DNA of 16,075 bases from JBAZOJ01 sp041648755 (GCA_041648755.1 JBAZOJ010000056.1:1-16075); one strand, 5' to 3'. Counted from the first letter of the stretch, positions 1 to 7,151 are shown. The notes: generated from the sequence alone by a model not told the origin. A program made the numbers and translations.

Positions 1-400
1 GGAGCAGCCACTTGTTAGTGTACAGGGCTCTTACTTCAGAGCCGGGTGCCAGTGTAATGATATCGGTCAAACGACGCTCAGATTCCCTGTTTCGCCGGTA
101 GCAAGTCAGGCCTTCGTTGCCCACAATAGCAGCAAATGCATCTGATGGCCCGTTGAATGCAAACAACAGTGCGCCCGTTGCCGGTTGAGTATCCAGCGCA
201 AAAGTAAGGAGAATCCCGCCATCTGAAAATCCGAGCCCCTGCCGCAATGCGGAGTCAGCAGCAGTGGGGAAAGGTGCGTCAACCGAAGAAGATGGCGCGG
301 GAGAGGTCTCAGGAAGCTGAACCGAATTGTCGGCCACCAGCACTATCATGGCGACCAGCGCCAGCAGAAGAAGAACGGCGAGAGCGGCTTTCGCCATCAT
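1..400 (-). CDS. Membrane-anchored or secreted hypothetical protein (partial, C-terminus beyond window)
   Basis: An open frame reads from ATG at 400 leftward to the window edge without a stop, giving 133 residues. The start overlaps the stop of the acetyltransferase gene as ATGA, and an AGGGAG Shine-Dalgarno lies inside that gene, 5 nt before the second of two adjacent ATG codons (397). Residues 3-23 (KAALAVLLLLALVAMIVLVA) form one hydrophobic segment after a single lysine: a signal anchor or signal peptide. A Pro/Ser/Thr-rich linker follows (about 28-45), then a stretch of alternating short beta-like segments (about 52-133), compatible with a beta-sandwich domain such as a concanavalin-like fold, which is only a guess. 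The overlap implies co-transcription and translational coupling with the acetyltransferase. I do not recognise the family, and no function is assigned. Confidence 0.7.
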   Translation of the reverse strand, partial: MMAKAALAVLLLLALVAMIVLVADNSVQLPETSPAPSSSVDAPFPTAADSALRQGLGFSDGGILLTFALDTQPATGALLFAFNGPSDAFAAIVGNEGLTCYRRNRESERRLTDIITLAPGSEVRALYTNKWLL

Positions 401-825
401 CTCTCCCTGAGCGTCTTGGAGACCGCGATTAGATCCCCTCTGACCGAATACCCTAACTTCTCGTAGAATCCGAGCACCTTCTCATTGTCGCTCTCGACTA
501 GGAACGTGATCTTCACGACCCCCATTGATTCGAACCGGCGCTCCAATTCCTTCATCATCGCCTTGCCCGCTCCGGTTCCCTGGACTTCCGGGCGGATGGC
601 CAGGTGATGCACAAAACCACGGCGCCCATCCCACGAGCCCATAACCGCTCCGATAATGCTCCCATCCGACAGGGCAACGAAGCAGGTGCCGGGATTGCGC
701 GCGAGCATCTTCTCAATTTCCGGACGGCTATCAGACAAGGTGAGCTTGATCCCGGCCGTGCTCCACAGGGCTGTGACTTCGTCATAATCCTGGGGTGTAA
801 AAGGGCGAAAAAGCAGCTTCTGCAT
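397..825 (-). CDS. GNAT family N-acetyltransferase, YpeA-like
   Basis: The 142-residue protein is a single GNAT domain. It should transfer an acetyl group from acetyl-CoA to an amine in the cytoplasm; the substrate is unknown. The acetyl-CoA pyrophosphate loop is visible at residues 79-88 (PEVQGTGAGK, the Q-x-x-G-x-G pattern), preceded by a beta strand with HHLAI and followed by a helix. The C-terminal N-x-x-V-L-G-F-Y-E-K-L-G-Y segment (114-126) is typical, with Y121 in the usual general-acid position. The order of segments (TALW near the N-terminus, GAVMGSWDGRRG in the middle) resembles E. coli YpeA from memory. The start at 825 has no Shine-Dalgarno, but a -10-like TACACT ends 6 nt upstream, so the mRNA may be leaderless. 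The stop overlaps the start of the next gene. Confidence 0.85.
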   Translation of the reverse strand: MQKLLFRPFTPQDYDEVTALWSTAGIKLTLSDSRPEIEKMLARNPGTCFVALSDGSIIGAVMGSWDGRRGFVHHLAIRPEVQGTGAGKAMMKELERRFESMGVVKITFLVESDNEKVLGFYEKLGYSVRGDLIAVSKTLRER

Positions 826-831
826 GGTGAA

Positions 832-859
832 AGTGTAGCCTTCTTTGACTGGACGGCAA
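832..859 (-). promoter_or_regulatory. Candidate promoter for the acetyltransferase gene (leaderless)
   Basis: On the minus strand TTGCCG (859-854) and TACACT (837-832) are separated by 16 nt. The ATG begins 6 nt after the -10 box, so transcription would start at or next to the start codon. The boxes are imperfect, and this is inference from position only. Confidence 0.3.
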
Positions 860-923
860 GAGCAGAGACAATGTGCCTTGAGACTTTGGACCGGACCACA
901 AGAAAAGGACGTGCAGGTTGAAC

Positions 924-2174
924 ATGCATTCCAAGCGCATACACGCTAAGTGGCTGCTGACTGCTATTCTGGTTTTTGCCGGGATCCCGTTGTTCCCGTC
1001 CGCCGAAGAGCAGGCGGCGCAAGTCGTGCCCCAGGCACACAAGCAGTTGTACAGCGATCTATCCACGCGGATCAAGGCTTTCGCGGATAATGTGTCGCAG
1101 TTGAAGTACGACGACAAATTCACACCGGTCTTCGGCGCGGAAATGCTCGGTGCCAATGCTCATCGCGGCGAAGAACTGCTCACTCCTCAGTGTTACGCCG
1201 GGAATCTCTACATCCTCACCCGGCTTCAGGCCCTTGGCGTCAAGGGAGTCACCATCCAGATCGCCTATCCGATCCTGAGCGATTTCACACCCCGATCCTC
1301 CGAGTACCTGGATTTCTACGTTCGCCTGGCCACAGAAATCCACAAGCGCGGGATGAAACTGCACGTCAAGAGCGGCATGATCTTCCCACAGGCCGAGTTC
1401 AGCAGCATGCACATGGACTACAGCAAAATCACGACCGAAGCGGTATTCGCCGAATGCCGAAAGTACGCCAAGGTCATTATCGAGCGCATGACCCCTGAGT
1501 ACTACACCATCATCAACGAGCCCACCACCGCAGCAGCCATACTGGGGCGTCCCGTTACAGTCGAGGAATGCACACAGCACATCAAATTGACCATTGAATC
1601 TGTCAGCTCCCCGAAGACACTGATGGGGGCGGGTTCTGGAACGTGGGAAAAAGAGGCGTATATGCGTGCCTTTGCGGAGATCCCCGGTCTGGATTTTCTC
1701 GACATGCACATCTATCCGGTCGCAACTCCCATGTCTGACTGCCTCGCACAGGCGGCCCGTTTCGCGGATATGGCGATTTCCTACAAGAAAAAGGCGGTCA
1801 TCGGGGAGTGCTGGCTCTACAAGGCCGATATCGCCGACTTGACCGGCGGCCCGATTCAGCCAGCGTTATTCGCGCGCGATGTATTCAGCTTCTGGTCTCC
1901 GCTCGATTCCGCGTTTCTCGCTTCAGTGGCCACAATGGCGCGAGCCAAGCGAATCGAGTATATATCGCCCTTCTGGAGCAAATACCTGTTCGCCTACGTT
2001 GATTACACGGAGGAACTCGCTGCCAAGAAGCCCGGTGAACTGCTCCGCCTTGGTGACCAGGCCGCCGCAAAGAACATCCTTGCAGGCACATACAGCCCAA
2101 CCGGCGAGGGATACCGCAGACTGATCGCCGACATGCAGCCGCCGACATCAAAAGGAACCCCTGCGCGAGAGTAG
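924..2174 (+). CDS. Exported TIM-barrel protein, clan GH-A glycoside hydrolase-like
   Basis: The protein has 416 residues from ATG 924; a TTG two codons upstream (918), with AAAAGGA 8 nt before it, is an alternative start. A lysine/arginine-rich start and hydrophobic core (WLLTAILVFAGIPLF) make a signal peptide, probably cut near FPSA/EE. The body reads as a (beta/alpha)8 barrel. YYTIINEP holds an Asn-Glu pair (N198-E199) in the place of the acid/base Glu of clan GH-A, DMHIYP lies on the later strand where an aromatic/His usually sits, and AVIGECW supplies a likely nucleophile, E295. These features suggest a retaining beta-glycosidase acting outside the cytoplasm. I cannot assign a GH family or substrate, and no sugar-use genes are nearby. 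A weak TTGACT-16-GACAAT pair (845-872) could be its promoter, back to back with the acetyltransferase. Confidence 0.75.
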   Translation: MHSKRIHAKWLLTAILVFAGIPLFPSAEEQAAQVVPQAHKQLYSDLSTRIKAFADNVSQLKYDDKFTPVFGAEMLGANAHRGEELLTPQCYAGNLYILTRLQALGVKGVTIQIAYPILSDFTPRSSEYLDFYVRLATEIHKRGMKLHVKSGMIFPQAEFSSMHMDYSKITTEAVFAECRKYAKVIIERMTPEYYTIINEPTTAAAILGRPVTVEECTQHIKLTIESVSSPKTLMGAGSGTWEKEAYMRAFAEIPGLDFLDMHIYPVATPMSDCLAQAARFADMAISYKKKAVIGECWLYKADIADLTGGPIQPALFARDVFSFWSPLDSAFLASVATMARAKRIEYISPFWSKYLFAYVDYTEELAAKKPGELLRLGDQAAAKNILAGTYSPTGEGYRRLIADMQPPTSKGTPARE

Positions 2175-2253
2175 CCATCAGGAGGGGATTTTCCGATAGC
2201 CATCGCGAATGAAAGCCAATAGGGATATTGCCAAGGCAGACTGCCAAGACCAA

Positions 2254-2281
2254 AGGGGAGCACCAGCCGTTGGGCTCCTCT
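2254..2281 (+). terminator. Weak hairpin after the glycosidase gene
   Basis: AGGGGAGC (2254-2261) pairs with GCTCCTCT (2274-2281) with one G-T wobble; an inner CCA/TGG extends the stem past a bulged A. It is followed by TCCCTT rather than a clear T run and lies 79 nt after the stop, so termination is only possible. The rest of the 173-nt gap up to 2347 holds the next promoter. Confidence 0.25.
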
Positions 2282-2285
2282 TCCC

Positions 2286-2312
2286 TTGACACATTCTCAC
2301 CGCAGGTAGAAT
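2286..2312 (+). promoter_or_regulatory. Sigma-70-type promoter for the CD225 pair
   Basis: A consensus -35 TTGACA (2286-2291) and TAGAAT -10 (2307-2312) are 15 nt apart, slightly short of the ideal 17. Transcription would start near 2319 and give a leader of about 28 nt that contains the GAGGGAG ribosome binding site of the first gene. It also argues against any start codon upstream of 2312. Confidence 0.5.
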
Positions 2313-2347
2313 CGTGCAGATTGAGGACACCAGAAGAGGGAGCGGAG

Positions 2348-2968
2348 ATGTTCTGCCAGAAATGCGGCTCGCCAAACGACGACAATAACCACAGATGCAC
2401 GGCCTGCGGGGAAGTGTTGTTCCGTTCTCCGGAGCGCATGGCCGTTGAGGTGAACAGTCATCTGGCATGGGCCATCCTGGTCACGATTCTCTGTTGTGTC
2501 CCGTTCGGCGTGGTGGCAATCGTCTATTCCACGAATGCCGATCGGGCCGCGATGCAGGGGAACCTGGAGTTTGCCCGAGCATCAGCGAAGAAGGCGATGA
2601 TGTGGCTCAGGCTCGGGCTGATCGCCGGGCTGACCATCTGGATTGTCCTGGGCACACTCATTGCCGTGCTCGAGTATCAGAGCAAAAAGAGCAAGAGGGA
2701 ATTGCAGCTCCTGCAGAACTTTATGCGGGAAATCCATCAGGACTACCCGTACCCCAGCCCCACTTATCCCAATTTGGAGACAGACTATCCCCCGTACGTC
2801 CCGCCGTCCGCCCCGCCCCCGAGTCCCTTCGGAGCGATAGCGCCTGTTCCTCCGCTCCGGGGACTTCAGGAGAATGTACCTGCGGCTGGAGGGCTCGAGG
2901 GGGAGCGCAGATGGTTCTGCATCGCGAGGCGACCATATTCGATGGTTCTCGGTTCGGCTGGATCCTGA
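2348..2968 (+). CDS. Zinc-ribbon / CD225 (dispanin, IFITM-like) membrane protein, copy 1
   Basis: The 206-residue protein begins with a zinc ribbon, C3-x2-C6 and C17-x2-C20, as in many bacterial membrane proteins starting MFCxKCG. Residues 38-108 match the CD225/dispanin pattern: a first hydrophobic segment (39-61) with a CC-x-P-F-G turn, a loop rich in spaced alanines (GNLEFARASAKKAM), then a second membrane helix (about 87-108). A charged helix (112-130) and a Pro/Tyr-rich tail (133-172) follow. The start at 2348 is chosen because GAGGGAG lies 6 nt upstream and the copy-2 protein begins identically; in-frame codons further upstream precede the promoter. Its role in bacteria is unknown; animal CD225 proteins (IFITMs) alter membrane fusion, but transferring that role here would be guesswork. 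The gene sits 19 nt ahead of its paralogue. Confidence 0.85.
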   Translation: MFCQKCGSPNDDNNHRCTACGEVLFRSPERMAVEVNSHLAWAILVTILCCVPFGVVAIVYSTNADRAAMQGNLEFARASAKKAMMWLRLGLIAGLTIWIVLGTLIAVLEYQSKKSKRELQLLQNFMREIHQDYPYPSPTYPNLETDYPPYVPPSAPPPSPFGAIAPVPPLRGLQENVPAAGGLEGERRWFCIARRPYSMVLGSAGS

Positions 2969-2987
2969 TCATGGCGAAGGAGTGAGA

Positions 2988-3608
2988 ATGTTCTGTGCAA
3001 AATGCGGCGCAGAGAACGGTGACAATAACTACAGATGCGCACATTGTGGGGTGGAACTGCTGCGCGCGGCGCAGTCGCACGAAGCATGTATTGTCAAAAG
3101 CCACTTGGCATGGGCGATTATCGTTACCTGCCTTTGCTTCCTTCCCTTCGGCATAGTGGCCATAGTATATGCGGCTCATTCTCAACAGTCGGCAGCGCTG
3201 GGCAACCTGGAGCAGGCGAAGAAGAGCGCGGCACAGGCAATGACCTGGATCAAGCTCTCTTTTATCATCGGGCTGATAATCGGCATCGCTCTGGCTGTCT
3301 TATTTTGCGTGGATGAGTATCAGGATAGCCGGCGCAGGCACGCGTCCGATCAATATTGGGAGGATCAGATGAAGCAGATACGCGGCATACAGCAGGAAAT
3401 TGAGCATAGATTTCGATCCAATACACCCGGTTCTTCCATTCCATCGATGAGTTGTCCCCCGGCGGACTCGCCATCACAGCCGCCATCAGGCCCCGTTGGA
3501 TGGATCGCGCCTGCCCCACAGCTCGCGTTGTTTTCGCCGGGTCGTGCTTGCGAAGAGCGGACTTGGGCAGAGGAAAGAAGAACCGGCTTGCGCTCGATCA
3601 GTATTTAA
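2988..3608 (+). CDS. Zinc-ribbon / CD225 (dispanin, IFITM-like) membrane protein, copy 2
   Basis: This is a paralogue of the preceding gene with exactly the same length, 206 residues, and the same plan: zinc ribbon C3, C6, C17, C20 (DNNYRCAHCG against DNNHRCTACG); first membrane segment about 40-61 with the LPFG turn; loop GNLEQAKKSAAQAM; second membrane segment about 87-107; charged helix; Pro/Ser-rich tail with a shared P-x-G-x-IAP-x-P motif. The start follows GAGTGAGA and is fixed by similarity to copy 1. The nucleotide sequences of the first 50 bases are also clearly alike, so the pair arose by tandem duplication. The two should share the upstream promoter and could form a hetero-oligomer in the inner membrane. 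Function is unknown. Confidence 0.85.
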   Translation: MFCAKCGAENGDNNYRCAHCGVELLRAAQSHEACIVKSHLAWAIIVTCLCFLPFGIVAIVYAAHSQQSAALGNLEQAKKSAAQAMTWIKLSFIIGLIIGIALAVLFCVDEYQDSRRRHASDQYWEDQMKQIRGIQQEIEHRFRSNTPGSSIPSMSCPPADSPSQPPSGPVGWIAPAPQLALFSPGRACEERTWAEERRTGLRSISI

Positions 3609-3619
3609 CCTGAGTTCCC

Positions 3620-3640
3620 CGCAGCCCTCGATGGGCTGTG
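3620..3640 (+). terminator. Possible weak terminator of the CD225 pair
   Basis: CGCAGCCC (3620-3627) pairs with GGGCTGTG (3633-3640) around a TCGAT loop, 11 nt after the stop of copy 2. There is no T run after it, so the assignment is weak. Confidence 0.25.
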
Positions 3641-3664
3641 GCGAACCTTCTCCCTACAGTGACT

Positions 3665-3695
3665 AAGAAAAGCGGCAGGTTTTCACCTGCCGCTT
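3665..3695 (-). terminator. Rho-independent terminator of the sdh operon
   Basis: A perfect 11-bp stem (3670-3680 with 3685-3695) with a 4-nt loop lies 24 nt after the sdhB stop. Read on the minus strand it is followed by a T-rich stretch (TTTCTTAG), as expected for intrinsic termination in that direction; the plus strand has no T run. Confidence 0.75.
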
Positions 3696-3719
3696 GGGTA
3701 TCATCGGATTTCGATTCGA

Positions 3720-4436
3720 TTACTTCTTCTTCCCGCAGAACTTCCGCTTCATGATCTCGCGCTTCAGGAAGGCGATGCCGCTGGTTGGATCGAGGTCCTT
3801 CGGGCAGGCGGTCTGGCAGTTGAAAGCCGTGTGGCAGCGCCAGACGCCGTCGAGGCCATCAACAAGGGACAGGCGGGTCTCGACCGAATCATCGCGGCTG
3901 TCGGCGACAAAGCGCCAAGCCTTGAGCAACGCGGCGGGCCCAAGGTACTTGGTGTCAGTGAACGACATCGGACATGATGCGCTGCACGCTCCGCAGAGAA
4001 TGCAGTCGATCGTGTTGCCCAGCCGCTCTCGCTGGTCGTTTGTCTGAGGGAGTTCCTTTTCAGGGGCTGGGACTCCGGGCTGCAAGTACGGCTGCACGTA
4101 TTTGTACTTCTTCCAGAACGAGGACATGTCAACAATCAGGTCCTTGATAACAGGAAGATTCGACAGCGGCTGGATCGTTATAGGCTGCGACAATGCAAAC
4201 ACCTGGGTCTCGCAGGCAAGCCGATACTTGCCATTGATGTGCATCGCGCAACTTCCGCAGATTCCCGCGCGGCAGGAAGAGCGGAATGCAAGCGAGCCGT
4301 CCTGTCTATCAAGCAGCATGTACAGCGCGGTAAGCACGGTCGTGCCTTTTTCGCACTGCAGCTTATACTCCTGAAAACGAGGAGCCTTGTCAACTTCGGG
4401 GTCGAATCTCTGAATGCGAAATATGGCTTCCTGCAT
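3720..4436 (-). CDS. sdhB: Succinate dehydrogenase iron-sulfur subunit
   Basis: This 238-residue subunit carries electrons from the FAD of SdhA to quinone in complex II on the cytoplasmic face of the membrane. All three clusters are visible. [2Fe-2S]: C55, C60, C63, C75 (SSCRAGICGSC). [4Fe-4S]: C145, C148, C151 and C211. [3Fe-4S]: C155, C201, C207. The last two groups lie in CILCGACSASCP and CHTAFNCQTACP. The start at 4436 is chosen because GGAGG lies 5 nt upstream and the protein begins as the family does; the frame stays open to 4559 inside sdhA without reason. It follows sdhA by 14 nt as the last gene of the operon. The tryptophans found after the cysteine-proline in E. coli SdhB (quinone site) are not present (CPMSFTDTKY). 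Reversal as a fumarate reductase cannot be excluded from sequence. Confidence 0.96.
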   Translation of the reverse strand: MQEAIFRIQRFDPEVDKAPRFQEYKLQCEKGTTVLTALYMLLDRQDGSLAFRSSCRAGICGSCAMHINGKYRLACETQVFALSQPITIQPLSNLPVIKDLIVDMSSFWKKYKYVQPYLQPGVPAPEKELPQTNDQRERLGNTIDCILCGACSASCPMSFTDTKYLGPAALLKAWRFVADSRDDSVETRLSLVDGLDGVWRCHTAFNCQTACPKDLDPTSGIAFLKREIMKRKFCGKKK

Positions 4437-4450
4437 CTTGGCCTCCGCGC

Positions 4451-6187
4451 TTAGTACTTGCGCTCCTTGGGCTCCCAGACACCTAAAGTAACAGGCTTGT
4501 AATCGAGCTTGGCCGCGTTTGAGGACGCATCGAACTTCGCCACCGTGTGACGAAGCCATTTGCCATCGTCACGGGTCGGGAAGTCGTCCCGGAAGTGCGA
4601 GCCACGCGACTCTTCGCGGGCCAGCGCACCTGCCACAACTACCTCGGCAACATCCAGGTTTCCCTTCAGGTCAAGCGCCCACATAAGATCCCAGTTGAAA
4701 CGTTTGCCTTTGTACCTGACCTTGATATCACGGTACTTTGCCTGGAGTTCCTTGACCTTGTCGTAGGCCTGCTGCAAATGTCCCTTGTTCCTGAAGATTC
4801 CGACCTTTTGAGCCATCGTGACTGTGAGTTCGTCGCGGATATCGGCAGGAAGGAGCGAGCCGTTCTTTGCCCTGGTGTCCTCGACGAAAGCGAAATCGAC
4901 TTTCCCAAGCTTCTCGGCTTCGGGAACACTCGAAGAGCCGCCGCCCAGAACGTACTTGGCTGCTGAATCGCCGGCGATCTTGCCGAACACGATGGTCTCA
5001 AGCAGGGAGTTTCCTCCGAGCCTGTTCGCTCCGTGGACGGAAACGCAAGCGCACTCGCCTGCCGCAAAAAGACCAGCAACAGCCGTCTTGCAGGATGCGT
5101 CCGTGTCAATTCCGCCCATCGTGTAATGGTTGCCCGGCTGAACAGGAATAGGCTCATTGACGGGGTCAACGCCTGAGAAGTTCATCGAGATATCCCGAAT
5201 GCCGGGCAGACGGGTAATAATCCGCTTCTCGCCGAGGTGACGCAGATCAAGATTCACGTACTCGGCGTTGTTCTTGCCGAAACCTCTGCCCGCGAGCAGC
5301 TCGCGCGTGATGTTGCGGGAAACGATATCGCGGGGCGCGACTTCCATCGCCTTGGCGGAGTCGGGATAGTTGACAAGGAAGCGTTCGCCCTTATTGTTCG
5401 TAAGGAAACCACCTTCGCCGCGGCAGCCCTCGGTCATGAGGATGTTCGTGCCAACGAGCGTCGTCGGGTGGAACTGGATGAACTCCATGTCCTTCAGGCC
5501 AACGCCCTTCCAGTATGCCAGCGACATCCCGTAACCTGTGCTGATCAGTGCGTTTGTGGTGTTCGAGTACATACGCCCTGCACCACCGGTCGCAAGGACT
5601 ACGGCATCCGCGCGAATCACATCGAGCTCGCCGGTAGCCATGTTCATAATGGAAACGCCGTGGCACTTGGCGCCGTCCGACAGAACGCCGACCACGAAGT
5701 ATTCATCGTAGAAGACGAAATTCTGCCGCTCTGCATTCGCCTCGAACTGGCAGGACTTCTCATAAAGTGTATGGAGCAGGACATGCCCGGTCTTGTCAGC
5801 GGCATAGCATGTGCGCGGGAATCCGGCGCCGCCAAACGGACGCTGAGCAATCAGGCCACGGTCGTTGCGGGTGAACGGGCAGCCCCAGTGGTCAAGTTCG
5901 TATATGCACTCGGCCGCTTCCCGGGTCATCGTCTGCACAGCATCCTGATCCGCAAGGTAGTCCGAGCCCTTTACGGTATCGAATGCATGCTTCTCCCAAG
6001 CGTCGTTCGATCCGCGAAGGTTATTCCCAAGGCTCGCGTTGATTCCGCCCTGTGCCGCAAGCGAGTGCGAGCGTAACGGGTGAACCTTGGAAACGACCGC
6101 GACATTGATGTTGTTCATGTTGCACTGGATGGCGGCACGAAGCCCCGCCAACCCGGCGCCAACTACTACAACCTGATGGTATTTCAT
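4451..6187 (-). CDS. sdhA: Succinate dehydrogenase flavoprotein subunit
   Basis: The 578-residue catalytic subunit oxidises succinate to fumarate in the TCA cycle. The N-terminal FAD site GAGLAG (10-15) is followed by RSHSLAAQGG, where H41 is the expected covalent FAD attachment residue. Active-site residues of the SdhA/FrdA family can all be seen: H240 in FHPTT, T252-E253 in TEGCRGEGG, the proton-relay R286 in APRDIVSR, H354 in HYTMGG, and R389 in HGANRLGGNS. The AAGEC and GNSLLE motifs that hold the isoalloxazine ring are intact. Length is normal. An AGGAGAGGG Shine-Dalgarno precedes the ATG, 12 nt after sdhC. The genes for two membrane anchors upstream and sdhB downstream mark it as complex II rather than a soluble fumarate reductase or aspartate oxidase. 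Confidence 0.97.
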   Translation of the reverse strand: MKYHQVVVVGAGLAGLRAAIQCNMNNINVAVVSKVHPLRSHSLAAQGGINASLGNNLRGSNDAWEKHAFDTVKGSDYLADQDAVQTMTREAAECIYELDHWGCPFTRNDRGLIAQRPFGGAGFPRTCYAADKTGHVLLHTLYEKSCQFEANAERQNFVFYDEYFVVGVLSDGAKCHGVSIMNMATGELDVIRADAVVLATGGAGRMYSNTTNALISTGYGMSLAYWKGVGLKDMEFIQFHPTTLVGTNILMTEGCRGEGGFLTNNKGERFLVNYPDSAKAMEVAPRDIVSRNITRELLAGRGFGKNNAEYVNLDLRHLGEKRIITRLPGIRDISMNFSGVDPVNEPIPVQPGNHYTMGGIDTDASCKTAVAGLFAAGECACVSVHGANRLGGNSLLETIVFGKIAGDSAAKYVLGGGSSSVPEAEKLGKVDFAFVEDTRAKNGSLLPADIRDELTVTMAQKVGIFRNKGHLQQAYDKVKELQAKYRDIKVRYKGKRFNWDLMWALDLKGNLDVAEVVVAGALAREESRGSHFRDDFPTRDDGKWLRHTVAKFDASSNAAKLDYKPVTLGVWEPKERKY

Positions 6188-6199
6188 TCTTCCCTCTCC

Positions 6200-6592
6200 T
6201 TATGCCAAGATTGCGGTGCGCAGTTCAGGGAAGAAGAACAACGCTCCAAACGCTGCGAATACGGCGCAAAGCCCAACGACCCAGAAGATGTACTCCCTCT
6301 GGTTGCGAGTCAACGGGAAGAAATCCACCAGCATTATCCTGAACCCATTGAAGGCGTGGAAGCAGCATCCGATGAAGAGTGCCCATTCTCCGATGTGGAA
6401 CAACTGGTTGTCGTACAGGAGCATCGTCGAGTTGAATTTGTCCGGCGATGCGAGCCGCTGCGCCAACGAGTAGAGATGCACGAGAACGAAGACTACTACG
6501 CCAAGCCCGGAGATGCGATGCAGCAGAAACGACAGCATCTCATAACGGAAGTTCAGGCGTGTCTCGCGAATCCAACCGGCTATTATGTTCAC
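6200..6592 (-). CDS. sdhC: Succinate dehydrogenase cytochrome b556 membrane subunit
   Basis: The 130-residue protein has three membrane segments (about 22-42, 66-88, 101-121). HRISG (25-29) near the N-terminus corresponds to the HRxSG quinone-site motif of SdhC, and H79 in FHAFNGFRIMLVDF sits where the axial haem ligand lies in E. coli SdhC. SPDKFNS after the first helix also matches the SdhC pattern. The start is GTG at 6592 with GGAGGAAACC just upstream, a strong ribosome binding site; it lies 16 nt after sdhD. It anchors SdhAB to the membrane and helps bind haem b and quinone. In Thermus-type operons the naming of the two anchors is reversed, so C and D labels rest on resemblance to the E. 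coli proteins. Confidence 0.88.
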   Translation of the reverse strand: MNIIAGWIRETRLNFRYEMLSFLLHRISGLGVVVFVLVHLYSLAQRLASPDKFNSTMLLYDNQLFHIGEWALFIGCCFHAFNGFRIMLVDFFPLTRNQREYIFWVVGLCAVFAAFGALFFFPELRTAILA

Positions 6593-6608
6593 GGTTTCCT
6601 CCGCCCTT

Positions 6609-7004
6609 CTATTGCCAACTGAACCAACTGACGTTGGTCAAGGAGTAGTACACTACGATCCCGGCAGCCAAGGTGGCAAAAATGCCCACCCACATAAGCG
6701 CGTTCAGCCACTTGACAAAGCCGGGGCTCGTGTTGTGATCCTCGATCACCTTCACAACACCGGCGAAGGCATGGTATGAAAGGCAGAAGAGGAAGAGCAG
6801 GTAGAAGACTGCCCACCACCAGTTCCCCGCAAGCCGACCGGAGATCTGGTCCGCGGTAAAGAACCGTGCGCCAGATATTTCTTCGTTTCCGGCTTTGAAC
6901 GTGAAGTGCTGCAGGTAGAAATGCACGATCAGGGCGAATGCAATGTACACCGCCGTGACGCGCTGCAGAAGCCAAGCCCACATGCCTTCTCGAGTCTCGA
7001 ACAT
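6609..7004 (-). CDS. sdhD: Succinate dehydrogenase membrane anchor subunit
   Basis: This 131-residue protein, first in the operon, has three membrane segments (about 15-33, 62-86, 98-120). QRVTAVYIA resembles the RATAI motif of SdhD, and H78 in YHAFAGVVKVIEDH lies where the second haem-ligand His of E. coli SdhD sits. The Asp that precedes the quinone-binding Tyr in E. coli (DY) is kept (D89), but the Tyr is His here (H90). The loop between helices 1 and 2 is longer than usual (about 36-60). The ATG at 7004 follows AGAGGAACCT. It pairs with SdhC to form the haem b and quinone pocket of complex II. The order anchor-anchor-A-B is common, with D before C being the less usual arrangement. Confidence 0.85.
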   Translation of the reverse strand: MFETREGMWAWLLQRVTAVYIAFALIVHFYLQHFTFKAGNEEISGARFFTADQISGRLAGNWWWAVFYLLFLFCLSYHAFAGVVKVIEDHNTSPGFVKWLNALMWVGIFATLAAGIVVYYSLTNVSWFSWQ

Positions 7005-7031
7005 AGGTTCCTCTGATTGCTGTTGTGAATT

Positions 7032-7060
7032 CTATTGTGTCCCGCGCTGACGAAAATCAA
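7032..7060 (-). promoter_or_regulatory. Weak candidate promoter of the sdh operon
   Basis: On the minus strand TTGATT (7060-7055) and CAATAG (7037-7032) are 17 nt apart, 28 nt before the sdhD ATG. The -10 is poor. It is the best pair I see in the 176-nt gap between sdhD and the kelch gene, whose other contents are two hairpins. Confidence 0.25.
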
Positions 7061-7097
7061 GCCATTTTTCACAATTCACCGACAAAATCAGCCTTGG

Positions 7098-7117
7098 CGG
7101 CCGCATCCAGGCGGCCG
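7098..7117. repeat. GC-rich palindrome
   Basis: CGGCCGC (7098-7104) and GCGGCCG (7111-7117) form a perfect 7-bp stem with a 6-nt loop, 8 nt from a second, longer hairpin. The pair could be a dispersed palindromic element. Confidence 0.4.
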
Positions 7118-7125
7118 TTACAACA

Positions 7126-7151
7126 CGGAGGCGGCTCTGAAGCCGCCTCCG
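7126..7151 (-). terminator. Strong hairpin after the kelch gene (terminator or palindromic repeat)
   Basis: A perfect 11-bp GC-rich stem (7126-7136 with 7141-7151) with loop CTGA lies 29 nt after the kelch stop. The minus-strand tail is TGTTGTAACG, with only scattered T, so it is not a textbook intrinsic terminator; it could work with Rho or be part of a repeated element together with the hairpin at 7098-7117. Confidence 0.45.

Noticed and set aside
247..432. 61-codon plus-strand frame near the left edge
   Set aside because: It lies opposite the better supported partial membrane protein with signal anchor and ATGA overlap.
2228..2347. N-terminal extension of the first CD225 protein
   Set aside because: It would begin before the promoter, and the extra 40 residues have no match in the second copy.
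2874..2987. N-terminal extension of the second CD225 protein
   Set aside because: It overlaps the end of copy 1 in another frame and precedes the conserved MFCxKCG start.
5237..6076. 279-codon open frame on the plus strand
   Set aside because: It lies wholly opposite the well-conserved sdhA and has no recognisable domain; it is a by-product of GC-rich codon use.
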